From Planctomycetota bacterium (GTDB lineage: Bacteria > Planctomycetota > Planctomycetia > Isosphaerales > Isosphaeraceae), in the NCBI GenBank assembly GCA_021777685.1, contig JAJYDH010000101.1, positions 1 to 14,742 on the forward strand: a DNA stretch of 14,742 nt, given 5' to 3'. Shown piece after piece: positions 1 to 7,636 of this stretch (position 1 is the first letter of the stretch; every line of letters starts with the position of its first letter). Under the pieces are notes generated by a model. It was not told the origin of the DNA. It did no database searches and saw nothing but the letters and a program-made list of their open reading frames with translations. Made by a program: the position numbers and the translations under genes.

Positions 1-1169
1 TCGGCCCTGATCCAGTGGTCGCTCATCAGCATGCCCCGGCCGACGTCGCGGCGGGGCATGTGGCAGTCGACGCATCCGGCCTCGGGCGATCGGGGGCAGG
101 CGACCTGATCCGGGGCCGAGTGGCAGGACCGGCAGGTCGCGTTGTAGCCGGCCCGGTCGGTCGAGGCCCGCGCGTGGGGGTCGTGGCAGGTCGAGCAGGC
201 CAGCTTGCCGCCGCCCTTCAGGAAGCATGCCGACTGCATCAGGCCGACCGGCTGGAACCGGACCAGGGCGGCGTTGTCGACCCGGATGCCGCCGGGCGTG
301 ACCATCTCGGGGAGCCGGTGGCAGGCTCCGCAGAGCTTCATCTCGCCCCGGGCCATCGCGCCGTCGAGCCCGAAACCCGGCGGCCAGGCTCCCCCCGCCT
401 CGGCGCGTCGGGCCGCCTCGACGTGCCCCCGGGCCGGGCCGTGGCAGCGCTCGCACGAGACGTTGGGGATCATCGTGGCCTCGTCCAGGAAGCCCGGGCC
501 CCGGTCCGAGGGGACCGTGACGTGGCACTCGAAGCACTTCCGGGTGTCCGACGCGGAGAGGACCAGGCCGTGGGGCGTGTTGCCGGGCCGGCCGGTCGCC
601 TCCATCTGGCCGGGCGTCAGGCCCGCGCCCTTGAGGTGGGCGAAGAAGGTCAGGCGATGCTCCAGCGCCGAGGGCCGGGCGGGGTCGCGGTCCAGGAGGC
701 TGACGAACGTCGTGGCGTGCCGGCCCGAGCCGAAGGCGTACTCGATCGGGAACCGCTCGGAGCCCGACCCCTCCCGCCGCTCGGCCGAGGGCCGTCCGCC
801 CTCGGTGGCGAACCGCCAGGAGACGCCGGGGCGCTCGGGGTCGTCGAACGTCCGGCCGTCGAGCTTCCGGGCCGCCGACGACCGGCTCGCCGGTCGGAGC
901 GTCCGCGAGTGCCCCGACCGCGAGTGCGCCGCCGCCTCGCCGGGATGACAGGCCGCGCACGCCCGGTCGCCGACGTATCGGGCATAGTCCGGGTCGATCG
1001 GTGCGGCCTCGAACCGCGCCCGGCCCGTCTCGGCCCCCGGCGGGCGTGTGAGCCACCAGGCGACCCCGGCGAAGGCCAGGACGAACCCGAGCCCGATCGC
1101 CGGGGCCTCCCATGCGGAGGGCCTGGCGGGGTCGGGCTCGGTCGGCGGCATCACTTCCGAGGAGGACAT
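1..1169 (-). CDS. Membrane-anchored multihaem cytochrome c (C-terminus beyond window)
   Basis: The 389 codons visible carry seven CXXCH haem c attachment sites: CAACH (71-75), CFECH (212-216), CERCH (239-243), CGACH (280-284), CSTCH (325-329), CRSCH (346-350) and CVDCH (366-370). A single hydrophobic segment at about residues 24-41 is followed by a polar region, so the haem domain is expected on the outer face of the cytoplasmic membrane. The haem spacing resembles the cytochrome c554/NrfA-like multihaem families, which move electrons between periplasmic partners; the exact family and substrate are not recognisable. The ATG at 1169 is preceded by GAGAGG six bases upstream and lies 22 bp after the stop of the dehydrogenase gene, so the two are probably co-transcribed. 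The open frame runs off the window with no stop, and planctomycete relatives often continue into further haem sites or TPR repeats, which cannot be seen here. Confidence 0.88.
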   Translation of the reverse strand, partial: MSSSEVMPPTEPDPARPSAWEAPAIGLGFVLAFAGVAWWLTRPPGAETGRARFEAAPIDPDYARYVGDRACAACHPGEAAAHSRSGHSRTLRPASRSSAARKLDGRTFDDPERPGVSWRFATEGGRPSAERREGSGSERFPIEYAFGSGRHATTFVSLLDRDPARPSALEHRLTFFAHLKGAGLTPGQMEATGRPGNTPHGLVLSASDTRKCFECHVTVPSDRGPGFLDEATMIPNVSCERCHGPARGHVEAARRAEAGGAWPPGFGLDGAMARGEMKLCGACHRLPEMVTPGGIRVDNAALVRFQPVGLMQSACFLKGGGKLACSTCHDPHARASTDRAGYNATCRSCHSAPDQVACPRSPEAGCVDCHMPRRDVGRGMLMSDHWIRA

Positions 1170-1191
1170 GGTCGCCTCTCGGCGAAGGCGA

Positions 1192-2547
1192 TCAGGCCCG
1201 GAGAGTCGAGGCGAAGTCCTCGCCCTTCGCGGCGGCGGGCTCGGGGACGACCCGGCCGATCCCGTGGTAGGTGAAGCCCAGCTCGGCCATCTGCGCCGGG
1301 TCGTAGAGGTTCCGGCCGTCGAAGATGACGGGCTGGCGGAGCAGGCGGATCATCACGTCGAAGTCGGGGTTGCGGAACTCGTTCCACTCGGTGACGATCG
1401 CCAGGGCGTCGGCCTGCTCCAGGGCGCCGTAGGGGCGGTCGCAGTAGATCAGCTTGTCGCCGTAGATCTCCTTGACGTTGGCGATGGCCTCGGGGTCGTG
1501 GACCCGGACGGCGACGCCGGCGGCGAGGAGCTGGTCGATCATGACCAGGGCCGGGGCCTCGCGGATGTCGTCGGTCTTGGGCTTGAAGGCGAGCCCCCAG
1601 ACGGCGACGGTCTTCCCCTCGGCGTGGCCGTCGAAGTGGTCGAGGATCTTCTTCGCCAGGATGTCCTTCTGGGCGTCGTTGACGGCGTCGACGGCGTCCA
1701 TCATCAGCGAGGGGACGCCGGCGGTCCGGGCCATGTGGATGGCGGCGCGGACGTCCTTGGGGAAGCAGGAGCCGCCGTAGCCGACGCCGGGGAAGAGGAA
1801 GCTGAAGCCGATCCGCTGGTCGTGGCCGATCCCCCGGCGGACCTCGTTGATGTCGGCGTGGTACCGCTCGCAGAGGTTGGCCATCTCGTTGATGAAGCTG
1901 ATCTTGGTCGCCAGCATGCAGTTGGCGACGTACTTGGTCATCTCGGCCGACTCGGGCGTCATGGCCAGGAACGGCCGCTCGGTCCGGAGGAAGGGCCGGT
2001 AGAGGTCGTGGAGCTGCTCGATGACCTCGGGCCGCCGGGCGCCGACGACGACGCGGTCGGGCTTGTTGAAGTCGTCGATCGCCGCGCCTTCCTTGAGGAA
2101 CTCGGGATTGCTGGCGATGTCGAAGGGGACGTCGGTGATCTCGGCCATCCGGCGGGCCAGCTCGGCGTTGGTGCCGACCGGCACGGTGCTCTTGATGATG
2201 ATCGTCTTGGGGCCGGTGAGGTTCTCGGCGATCTCGCGGCCGACGGCCCAGATGCCGTTGAGGTTCGCGCCGCCGTCCTCCCCCTGCGGCGTGCCGACGG
2301 CGATGAAGACCAGCTCGGCCTCGGCCATCCCGGTGGGCAGGTCGGTGGTGAACTTGAGCCGCCCGTCGCGGGCGTTGCGGCGGACCAGCTCGGCCAGGCC
2401 CGGCTCGTAGATCGGCACCCCGCCATTATTGAGCATCTCGACCTTGGCGGCGACCTTGTCGATGCAGACGACGTCGTTCCCGCTCTCGGCGAGGCAAGTC
2501 CCTGTGACCAAGCCCACGTAGCCCGTTCCGACGACGGCGATTTTCAC
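1192..2547 (-). CDS. ugd: UDP-glucose 6-dehydrogenase
   Basis: This 451-residue enzyme oxidises UDP-glucose to UDP-glucuronate with two NAD+, in the cytoplasm, supplying precursors for acidic surface polysaccharides. The N-terminal Rossmann domain opens with GTGYVGL (7-13). TVPVGT (121-126) and NPEFLKEG (147-154) follow, then the central-domain AEMTKYVANC with the conserved Lys205. The catalytic Cys261 lies in GYGGSCFPKD (257-265 region), and the C-terminal UDP-binding domain begins with WGLAFKPKTDD (317-327). Length and motif order are those of the full-length family. The start codon is GTG (complement of CAC at 2545-2547), placed so that the Rossmann loop begins at residue 7, with GAGG about ten bases upstream. 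The downstream cytochrome gene begins 22 bp after its stop. I see no defect in any key residue. Confidence 0.96.
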   Translation of the reverse strand: MKIAVVGTGYVGLVTGTCLAESGNDVVCIDKVAAKVEMLNNGGVPIYEPGLAELVRRNARDGRLKFTTDLPTGMAEAELVFIAVGTPQGEDGGANLNGIWAVGREIAENLTGPKTIIIKSTVPVGTNAELARRMAEITDVPFDIASNPEFLKEGAAIDDFNKPDRVVVGARRPEVIEQLHDLYRPFLRTERPFLAMTPESAEMTKYVANCMLATKISFINEMANLCERYHADINEVRRGIGHDQRIGFSFLFPGVGYGGSCFPKDVRAAIHMARTAGVPSLMMDAVDAVNDAQKDILAKKILDHFDGHAEGKTVAVWGLAFKPKTDDIREAPALVMIDQLLAAGVAVRVHDPEAIANVKEIYGDKLIYCDRPYGALEQADALAIVTEWNEFRNPDFDVMIRLLRQPVIFDGRNLYDPAQMAELGFTYHGIGRVVPEPAAAKGEDFASTLRA

Positions 2548-2707
2548 GGATGTCTATCCTCGACGGTGGGTCCGGCCGGGCCTCTCCCGACCCGAGCCCG
2601 GACGTTCCTTCATCTCCCGGCTCCGGGAAAGTTTAGAATAAGACGGCTCGCGGGGGAAGGCGGATTATCCCCTCCGAATTGTCCGGGACGATCTCTGTCC
2701 CCGACGA

Positions 2708-3331
2708 TCAGCAGGAATCCCGCCCCAGCCCCAGCGCCTCCCGGAGCGCCCGGCGGGCGGCCTCGGCCCCTTCGCGTTCGTAAAGGTCGAGCCATCGGGG
2801 GTCGGCGGCCTCAGCCAGGGCCCGGCGGCGGTCGTCGGGGTCGGCGACCCGCGCCAGGACCTCGGGCCGGATCTCGGCGAGCAGCGCGACCAGGCCCGCC
2901 GCGGCCTGCCCGAGCGCCGAGGCCGCCCGGTCGCGCAGGGCCGCCGCCAGGGCCGGGCTCGCGCCCGAGGTCGAGACGGTCAGGGTCAGCGGCCCGTCCC
3001 GCCAGGTCGCCGGGACCGAGAAATCCCCCGAAGCCGGGTCGCTCGCCGAGTTCACCCAGACCCCCAGCCGCCTCGCGTCGAGCACGACCCGTCGGTTGAC
3101 CTCCGCCGGCGCCGCCGCGATCGCCAGCGAGGCTCCGCCCAGGTGCTCGGGCCGATAGGGCTCGGCCAGGACTTCAACGCCGGCCATCTCCACCCCGCCC
3201 GACGGGTCGACCCCGATCACCCGGGCCCCCGACTCGACCAGGCCCGCCGCCTTCCGCCTCCCGACCGCCCCCAGCCCCACCACCACGACCGTCCGCCCCC
3301 GGAGGTCCAGCTCGATCGGATAGCCCGGCAT
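2708..3331 (-). CDS. Precorrin-2 dehydrogenase (sirohaem synthase N-terminal-domain type)
   Basis: This 207-residue protein should oxidise precorrin-2 to sirohydrochlorin with NAD+, the second step towards sirohaem (and, in some bacteria, haem). It starts with PIELDLRGRTVVVVGLGAVG, whose glycine-rich NAD loop is at 19-24, followed by RRKAAGLVESGARV. The region WVNSASDPASGDFSVP contains Asp98, aligning with the catalytic Asp of Met8p/CysG, and TVSTSGASPALAAALRDR (118-135) is the hallmark dimerisation-domain motif. It has only the dehydrogenase module: no uroporphyrinogen methyltransferase domain is fused as in enterobacterial CysG, matching SirC/YlnF/Met8-like proteins. The ATG at 3331 has GAGGAGG four bases upstream, and this site overlaps the stop codon region of the acetyltransferase gene, so the two genes are very likely translated from one message. 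Whether it also has ferrochelatase activity, as Met8p does, cannot be told. Confidence 0.9.
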   Translation of the reverse strand: MPGYPIELDLRGRTVVVVGLGAVGRRKAAGLVESGARVIGVDPSGGVEMAGVEVLAEPYRPEHLGGASLAIAAAPAEVNRRVVLDARRLGVWVNSASDPASGDFSVPATWRDGPLTLTVSTSGASPALAAALRDRAASALGQAAAGLVALLAEIRPEVLARVADPDDRRRALAEAADPRWLDLYEREGAEAARRALREALGLGRDSC

Positions 3332-3340
3332 CGATCCTCC

Positions 3341-4108
3341 TCAGGCGGGCGTCCAGCGGAGCAGGGTCTCGGCCCGTTCCAAGACGAACCCAAGCGAGCC
3401 GGCCAGCGCCCTCGACGCGGCGTTCTCCGGGGTCGTCACCCAGAGGGGCGTCATGCCGCGCTCCCGCTCGATGTGCCCGATCAAACACGAAGCCACCGCC
3501 CGGCCCAGCCCGAGCCTTCGATACCGGGACAGGGTGGCCACGCCGATCTTATCGCGCTCGCCGTCCGATTCGTAGGTCCAGGCCAGGCTCGCGAAATCTC
3601 CGTCCAACTCGAAGCCAAACGCCGCACCGCCCTCCATCAGGGCCGGAAAGTCGCCCCAGCTTCGCAAGGCCCACGCCGGGACGGCCGCCTCGAACGCCGG
3701 GGCATCTTCCAAACCGAGCCGACGAATTTCAGACGAACCCAATGTTCTCCGCCGAGACGGATCTCCCAGACGGACCCAATTCTCGACGACCCCCGTCTCG
3801 ACCCGGCCGCCCATCGAACGGACCGCCCCCTCCCACGAGGCCGGGGCCAGCAGCGCGACCGGCCGCCCGCCGGCCTCGAACGCCAGCCATTCCAAACTCG
3901 AACCCACGGCCCCCTCCGCGAACGCCTCCAACCCGCCATCATCTCCCGGACGAATCCAAACGACGCATGTAGGCCGCTCCGCGTCGTCCCCCCAGAGCCC
4001 CGGACGATCGTGCATGACCGCGTGGCGCAACGCCGTCGCCCGATGCGAGGCATCGCCGCTCGACATGACCCAGGCCCTCCCACACTCGCCGAGCGGGACC
4101 ATGCTCAT
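3341..4108 (-). CDS. GNAT-family N-acetyltransferase
   Basis: A 255-residue protein whose C-terminal half is a GNAT fold that transfers an acetyl group from acetyl-CoA to an amine; the substrate is unknown. The acetyl-CoA pyrophosphate loop is visible as RYRRLGLGRA (195-204), following the beta-strand KIGVATLS, and is succeeded by the usual ENAASRALAGSLGF motif (228-241). The N-terminal half (about 1-125) shows no motif I recognise and may be a second, degenerate GNAT-like lobe, as in the GNAT_acetyltran type. Two ATGs lie close together (4108 and 4102), neither with a strong ribosome binding site; the first is used. The precorrin-2 dehydrogenase gene starts 9 bp after this stop, its ribosome binding site abutting the stop codon, so they form an operon, although no biochemical link is obvious. 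The heptamer tandem repeat lies 69 bp upstream of the start. Confidence 0.82.
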   Translation of the reverse strand: MSMVPLGECGRAWVMSSGDASHRATALRHAVMHDRPGLWGDDAERPTCVVWIRPGDDGGLEAFAEGAVGSSLEWLAFEAGGRPVALLAPASWEGAVRSMGGRVETGVVENWVRLGDPSRRRTLGSSEIRRLGLEDAPAFEAAVPAWALRSWGDFPALMEGGAAFGFELDGDFASLAWTYESDGERDKIGVATLSRYRRLGLGRAVASCLIGHIERERGMTPLWVTTPENAASRALAGSLGFVLERAETLLRWTPA

Positions 4109-4177
4109 CCCCGGCGGTCAGCAAATCCTCAGATACTATCGCGAAACGATCGGCGTCCTATCACACTTCTTTTCCGG

Positions 4178-4282
<105 letters not shown>

Positions 4283-4288
4283 CTCGCG

Positions 4289-5731
4289 TCACGACGCCAG
4301 CCACCGGAACGCGGTGTACAACACGGCCGAGAGGGCCATGCAGACGGGGAGGGTGAGCACCCAGGCGATCCCGATGTTGCGGACGGTCGCCCATTGCAGG
4401 CCCGAGCCGTTGGCGGCCATCGTGCCGGCGACCCCGGAGGAGAGGACGTGGGTGGTGCTCACGGGCAGGCCGCCGTAGTCGGCCAGGCCGATCGTGGTCA
4501 TCGCCACGACCTCGGCCGCGGCCCCCTGGGCGTAGGTCAGGTGCGACTTGCCGATCTTCTCGCCGACCGTCACCACGATCCGCCTCCAGCCGACCATCGT
4601 GCCCGTCCCCAGGGCCGTCGCCACCGCGATCAGGACCCAGTCGGGCGCGTAGTAGACGGCCGATCGGAGCCCCTCGCGGGCGTGGGCCAGTCGCCCCCGG
4701 TCGTCGCCGGAGAGCCGGTCCCCCTCGTGCTTCTCCAGGGCTCGGAGGGCGTCGTCGACCCGGATCAGGTCGGCCCTCAGCCCCCAGCGCTCGCCTCTCG
4801 GGACGTCGGACAGCTCGGCCTTGCCCGCCAGGCGTTCGCGGAGGTCGCCCAGCTCGGCGAGCCGGTTGGCCCGGTCGACCTCGGGGACGTACCGCTCGAC
4901 CAGGCCCTGGACCTCGCCCGTCGCGGCGATGATCCGATTGACCTCGCCCGGCTTGACGCGGGGGTCGAGCGCGTAGTGCGCCGGCAGGACGCCGATCAGG
5001 ATCAGCATCACCAGGCCGATCCCCTTCTGGCCGTCGTTCGAGCCGTGGGCCAGGCTGACCCCGGTGCAGGTCAGCAGGAGCGTGCCCCTGATCCAGCCGG
5101 GCGGCGGCCTGTCGCCCTTGGGGGGCTGATACAGTTCGGGGGCGTCGACGGTCTTCTTGATCAATGTCAGCAACAGGGCCGCCAGGACGAATCCGATGAT
5201 CGGCGAGATCAGCAGCGAGAGCCCGACCTCGAGCGCCTTGGCCCAGTTCACCCCCGAGCCCAGCCCCTTGCCCGAGAAGGCCGAGTTGGCCAGCCCCACC
5301 CCCAGGATCGCGCCGATGAGCGTGTGCGAGCTGGAGGCCGGGATCGCCATCAGCCAGGTCCCCAGGTTCCACGCGATCGCCGAGAGCAGCAGGGCCATGA
5401 CCATCGCCAGCCCCTTGGCCGAGTCGATCGACACCAGCAAGTCGACCGGCAGCAGGCTGACGATCCCGAACGCGACGGCGGTCCCGCCCAGGTAGACGCC
5501 CAGGAAGTTGCAGAAGCCCGACCAGGCCACCGCCTTCCTCGGGCCGAGCGACCTGGTGTAGATGACCGTCGCCACGGCGTTCGCCGTGTCGTGGAACCCG
5601 TTGACGAACTCGAACCCCAGGGCCACCGCCAGCGAGGCGACCAGGACCAGCGACGTCCCGAGGCCGAGCGACGGGTCGAACAGGTGGACTTCGTTCATGT
5701 AAAATTCATCGAAGCGATGGTTGAACGCCAT
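4289..5731 (-). CDS. pit: PiT-family inorganic phosphate transporter
   Basis: This 480-residue membrane protein should carry phosphate (or metal-phosphate) across the cytoplasmic membrane, driven by a cation gradient. Both inverted family signatures are present: NGFHDTANAVATVIYTR (44-60) in the first half, and LAHGSNDGQKGIG (227-239) with PVSTTHVLSSG (423-433) in the second, plus PASSSHTLIG (131-140). About ten hydrophobic segments are visible, four or five before residue 193 and the rest at 215-250 and 363-478. Between the halves, residues 251-362 form a long, charged, largely helical loop, rich in Arg, Glu and Asp. The ATG at 5731 is used, but Met12 at 5698 gives an N-terminus closer to characterised PitA proteins; neither has a clear ribosome binding site. 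No PhoU-like regulator gene accompanies it in the window. The heptamer array begins directly after its stop. Confidence 0.93.
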   Translation of the reverse strand: MAFNHRFDEFYMNEVHLFDPSLGLGTSLVLVASLAVALGFEFVNGFHDTANAVATVIYTRSLGPRKAVAWSGFCNFLGVYLGGTAVAFGIVSLLPVDLLVSIDSAKGLAMVMALLLSAIAWNLGTWLMAIPASSSHTLIGAILGVGLANSAFSGKGLGSGVNWAKALEVGLSLLISPIIGFVLAALLLTLIKKTVDAPELYQPPKGDRPPPGWIRGTLLLTCTGVSLAHGSNDGQKGIGLVMLILIGVLPAHYALDPRVKPGEVNRIIAATGEVQGLVERYVPEVDRANRLAELGDLRERLAGKAELSDVPRGERWGLRADLIRVDDALRALEKHEGDRLSGDDRGRLAHAREGLRSAVYYAPDWVLIAVATALGTGTMVGWRRIVVTVGEKIGKSHLTYAQGAAAEVVAMTTIGLADYGGLPVSTTHVLSSGVAGTMAANGSGLQWATVRNIGIAWVLTLPVCMALSAVLYTAFRWLAS

Positions 5732-5893
5732 TCGGTCGTGAGACCGACGACGCTAGCCCGGGGCCATCGCCGCTGTCAAGCTCGGCGAGCCGATCGTCCA
5801 TTCGGCGGTCGGGGCGGGATATCGACCCGTCGGGGCGGGTCGTCGTCCGGTCGCCGATTTCGACTGGACTTGATGGTCCCGGGGCGAAGCCCC

Positions 5894-6016
5894 TTTGGAG
5901 TGCGGGAGCTCGCTCCCGCTTTCAACCGCGGAGCTTGCTCCGAGCGACCGACGAGGCGCCTGTCGCGCGGGGCAAGCTCCGCCAGGCAAAGCGGGAGCAA
6001 GCTCCCGCACTCCAAA
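5894..6016. repeat. 123-bp nested inverted repeat (REP/MITE-like)
   Basis: The outer arms 5894-5922 and 5988-6016 are 29 bp long and complementary at 28 of 29 positions, beginning TTTGGAGTGCGGGAGC. Each arm is itself a near-palindrome (GCGGGAGC-TC/TT-GCTCCCGC). A second inner pair, around GCGGAGCTTGCTCCG (5928-5942) and GGGGCAAGCTCCGCC (5969-5983), gives further complementarity, so a long branched hairpin can form in DNA or RNA. The right arm ends two bases before the AGGAAGG ribosome binding site of the peptidase gene. No transposase is present. The structure suggests a dispersed non-autonomous repeat, but copy number elsewhere in the genome cannot be judged from this window. Confidence 0.85.
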
Positions 6017-6017
6017 T

Positions 6018-6024
6018 AGGAAGG
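6018..6024 (+). promoter_or_regulatory. Ribosome binding site of the M28 peptidase
   Basis: AGGAAGG lies seven bases before the ATG at 6032 and fixes that start, which is also the one giving a signal peptide. It sits immediately after the right arm of the inverted repeat, so an RNA hairpin formed by that repeat would end two bases upstream of it. Confidence 0.75.
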
Positions 6025-6031
6025 CATCGCC

Positions 6032-7609
6032 ATGCGTCATCGTGCCATCGCGACATTCGCCCTGATCTGCCTTGTGCTCGCGAGCCGGTGCGTCCTCGCC
6101 CAGGAGAAGCCCCCGGCGCCGCTCTCGCCCGGCCGAGTCGCGGCGCTCGACCGGATCTCGGCCGACTCGCTCCGGGGGCATCTCTCGTTCCTCGCCTCGG
6201 ACCTCCTCGAAGGTCGCGACACCCCCTCGCGCGGGCTCGACCTCGCCGCCGAGTACATCGCCGCCCAGTTCCGCCGCGCCGGGCTCGAAGCGGTCGGCGA
6301 CGACGGCTATTTCCAGACCGCGAACTGGGAGGTGTCCGAGCCGGATCGCGTCAGCTTCGATTTCCGGGTTGTCGAGGGGAACGCGACGATCAAGCTCGGC
6401 CCGGACGATGTCAGCGTGTCCGGGGCCCGGACCTTCCACGTCGAGGACGCGCCGTTGGTCAAGGTCGACTTCAAGACCTACACGACCCTGAATCGCGCCG
6501 AACTGGCGGGAAAGGCCCTGCTCGTCGAGCTACCCATCCGCGAGGGCACCCAGGAGGAGCGGGACGCCATCGGGTTGGCGACCGGCATCTTCGGCTCGTG
6601 GGCGGCCTCGGCGAAGGCCGCGGCGGTGATCACCATCGGACGCCGGGCCGGGACTCTCAAGGGCCTGGACAGCATCTTTCTCTACGACCCGAAAGACCCC
6701 GAGACGCCGGAACGGCTGGCCCTGCGCGAGGCGCCCGGGGCGATCCCGCTCATCCTGGTCAATGTCAATGCCCCGGAGATCATCAAGCTGTACGACGCCC
6801 ACCCCGTCGGGCCGGTCCCGGCGAAGCTCTCGACGAAGCTGGACAGGCCGGTCCGCCGCCCGGTCAAGCTCCGGAACGTCGTCGGCCTGCTCCGGGGCTC
6901 CGACCCGGCCTTGAAGGACACCTGCGTCATGGTCACGGCCCACTACGACCACCTGGGCGTCCACGGGCCGGCCGACAAGCCCGACCGGATCTACAACGGG
7001 GCCAACGACGACGGCTCGGGCACCGTCTCGGTGATCGAGCTGGCCTCGGCGCTGGCCTCGCTCAAAGAGCGGCCGAGGCGGAGCATCCTCTTCGTCACCT
7101 TCTTCGGCGAGGAGAAGGGGCTGCTCGGCTCGCGCTACTACGGCCGGAACCCGATCTTCCCGGTCGACAAGACGGTCGCCGACGTCAACCTGGAACTGGT
7201 CGGCCGGACCGACGACGTCGAAGGGCCGAAGCTCGCCGAGGCGAGCCTGACCGGCTTCGGCTACTCCACCGTCTCGACCATCCTCGCCGAGGCCGGGCGG
7301 GCCGAGGGGGTGAAGGTCGTCCGCCACCCCCGGAACAGCGACGCCTTCTTCGGCCGGAGCGACAACCAGGCCCTCGCCGACCTCGGCGTCCCCGCGCACA
7401 CCCTCTGCGTCGCCTTCGAGTACCCCGACTACCACAAGGCCGCCGACCACTGGGACAAGGTCGACTACGCCAACATGGCCACAATCGACCGGGCCGTCGC
7501 GAGGGCCCTCCTGACCATCGCCGACGACCCCGACGAGCCGAAGTGGGACGAGTCGAACCCCAGGGCCGAGGCGTACCTCAAGGCGTGGAAGGGCCGCCGG
7601 GGACGATGA
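6032..7609 (+). CDS. Secreted M28-family zinc metallopeptidase
   Basis: A 525-residue exported peptidase, probably an aminopeptidase acting outside the cytoplasmic membrane. Residues 1-23 form a Sec signal peptide (charged RHR, hydrophobic FALICLVLA, likely cleavage after VLA at 21-23). Cys20 lacks a proper lipobox, so a lipoprotein is unlikely. A PA-like inserted region occupies about 130-275. The M28 catalytic motifs follow in order: AHYDHLG (303-309, His ligand), NGANDDGSG (322-330, bridging Asp), FFGEEKGLLGS (358-367, catalytic and ligand Glu), NLELVGR (386-392, fourth ligand position occupied by Glu388 where many members have Asp) and YHKAADHWDKV (467-477, His468). All ligands needed for two zinc ions are thus present. 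The gene stands alone on the plus strand, divergent from the phosphate transporter and convergent with the sulfotransferase 27 bp away. Substrate is unknown. Confidence 0.93.
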   Translation: MRHRAIATFALICLVLASRCVLAQEKPPAPLSPGRVAALDRISADSLRGHLSFLASDLLEGRDTPSRGLDLAAEYIAAQFRRAGLEAVGDDGYFQTANWEVSEPDRVSFDFRVVEGNATIKLGPDDVSVSGARTFHVEDAPLVKVDFKTYTTLNRAELAGKALLVELPIREGTQEERDAIGLATGIFGSWAASAKAAAVITIGRRAGTLKGLDSIFLYDPKDPETPERLALREAPGAIPLILVNVNAPEIIKLYDAHPVGPVPAKLSTKLDRPVRRPVKLRNVVGLLRGSDPALKDTCVMVTAHYDHLGVHGPADKPDRIYNGANDDGSGTVSVIELASALASLKERPRRSILFVTFFGEEKGLLGSRYYGRNPIFPVDKTVADVNLELVGRTDDVEGPKLAEASLTGFGYSTVSTILAEAGRAEGVKVVRHPRNSDAFFGRSDNQALADLGVPAHTLCVAFEYPDYHKAADHWDKVDYANMATIDRAVARALLTIADDPDEPKWDESNPRAEAYLKAWKGRRGR

Positions 7610-7636
7610 CTCCACGGCCCGGGAGGATCGCCCCGT

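Larger units (their letters stand above)
5732..6031. other. Divergent intergenic region between transporter and peptidase genes
   Basis: This 300-bp gap must hold the promoters for the leftward phosphate transporter and the rightward peptidase. No convincing -35/-10 pair stands out on either strand. Most of its right half is taken by the nested inverted repeat at 5894-6016, preceded by a small hairpin GGGGC-GAA-GCCCC at 5881-5893. Short frames open through here on both strands, but they consist of the repeat's own sequence and show no gene-like features. Confidence 0.7.

Noticed and set aside
2635..2669. AT-rich stretch upstream of the UDP-glucose dehydrogenase with TATTCT and GATAAT on the minus strand
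   Set aside because: Either could be a -10 element, but no acceptable -35 lies at the right distance, so no promoter is called.
1048..3099. Plus-strand open frame of 683 codons antisense to the UDP-glucose dehydrogenase and precorrin-2 dehydrogenase genes
   Set aside because: It is the complement of well-supported genes, is dominated by Gly, Val, Asp, Leu and Arg as expected from GC-rich third positions, and shows no domain.
3988..4108. Acetyltransferase starting at a later Met (residue 15, 4066) instead of 4108
   Set aside because: No better ribosome binding site was found there, and the longer form keeps the frame consistent; the choice remains open but does not affect the call.
4394..6019. 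Plus-strand open frame of 541 codons antisense to the phosphate transporter
   Set aside because: Low-complexity Arg/Gln/Asp composition, runs through the palindromic repeat, and lies opposite a clear PiT gene.
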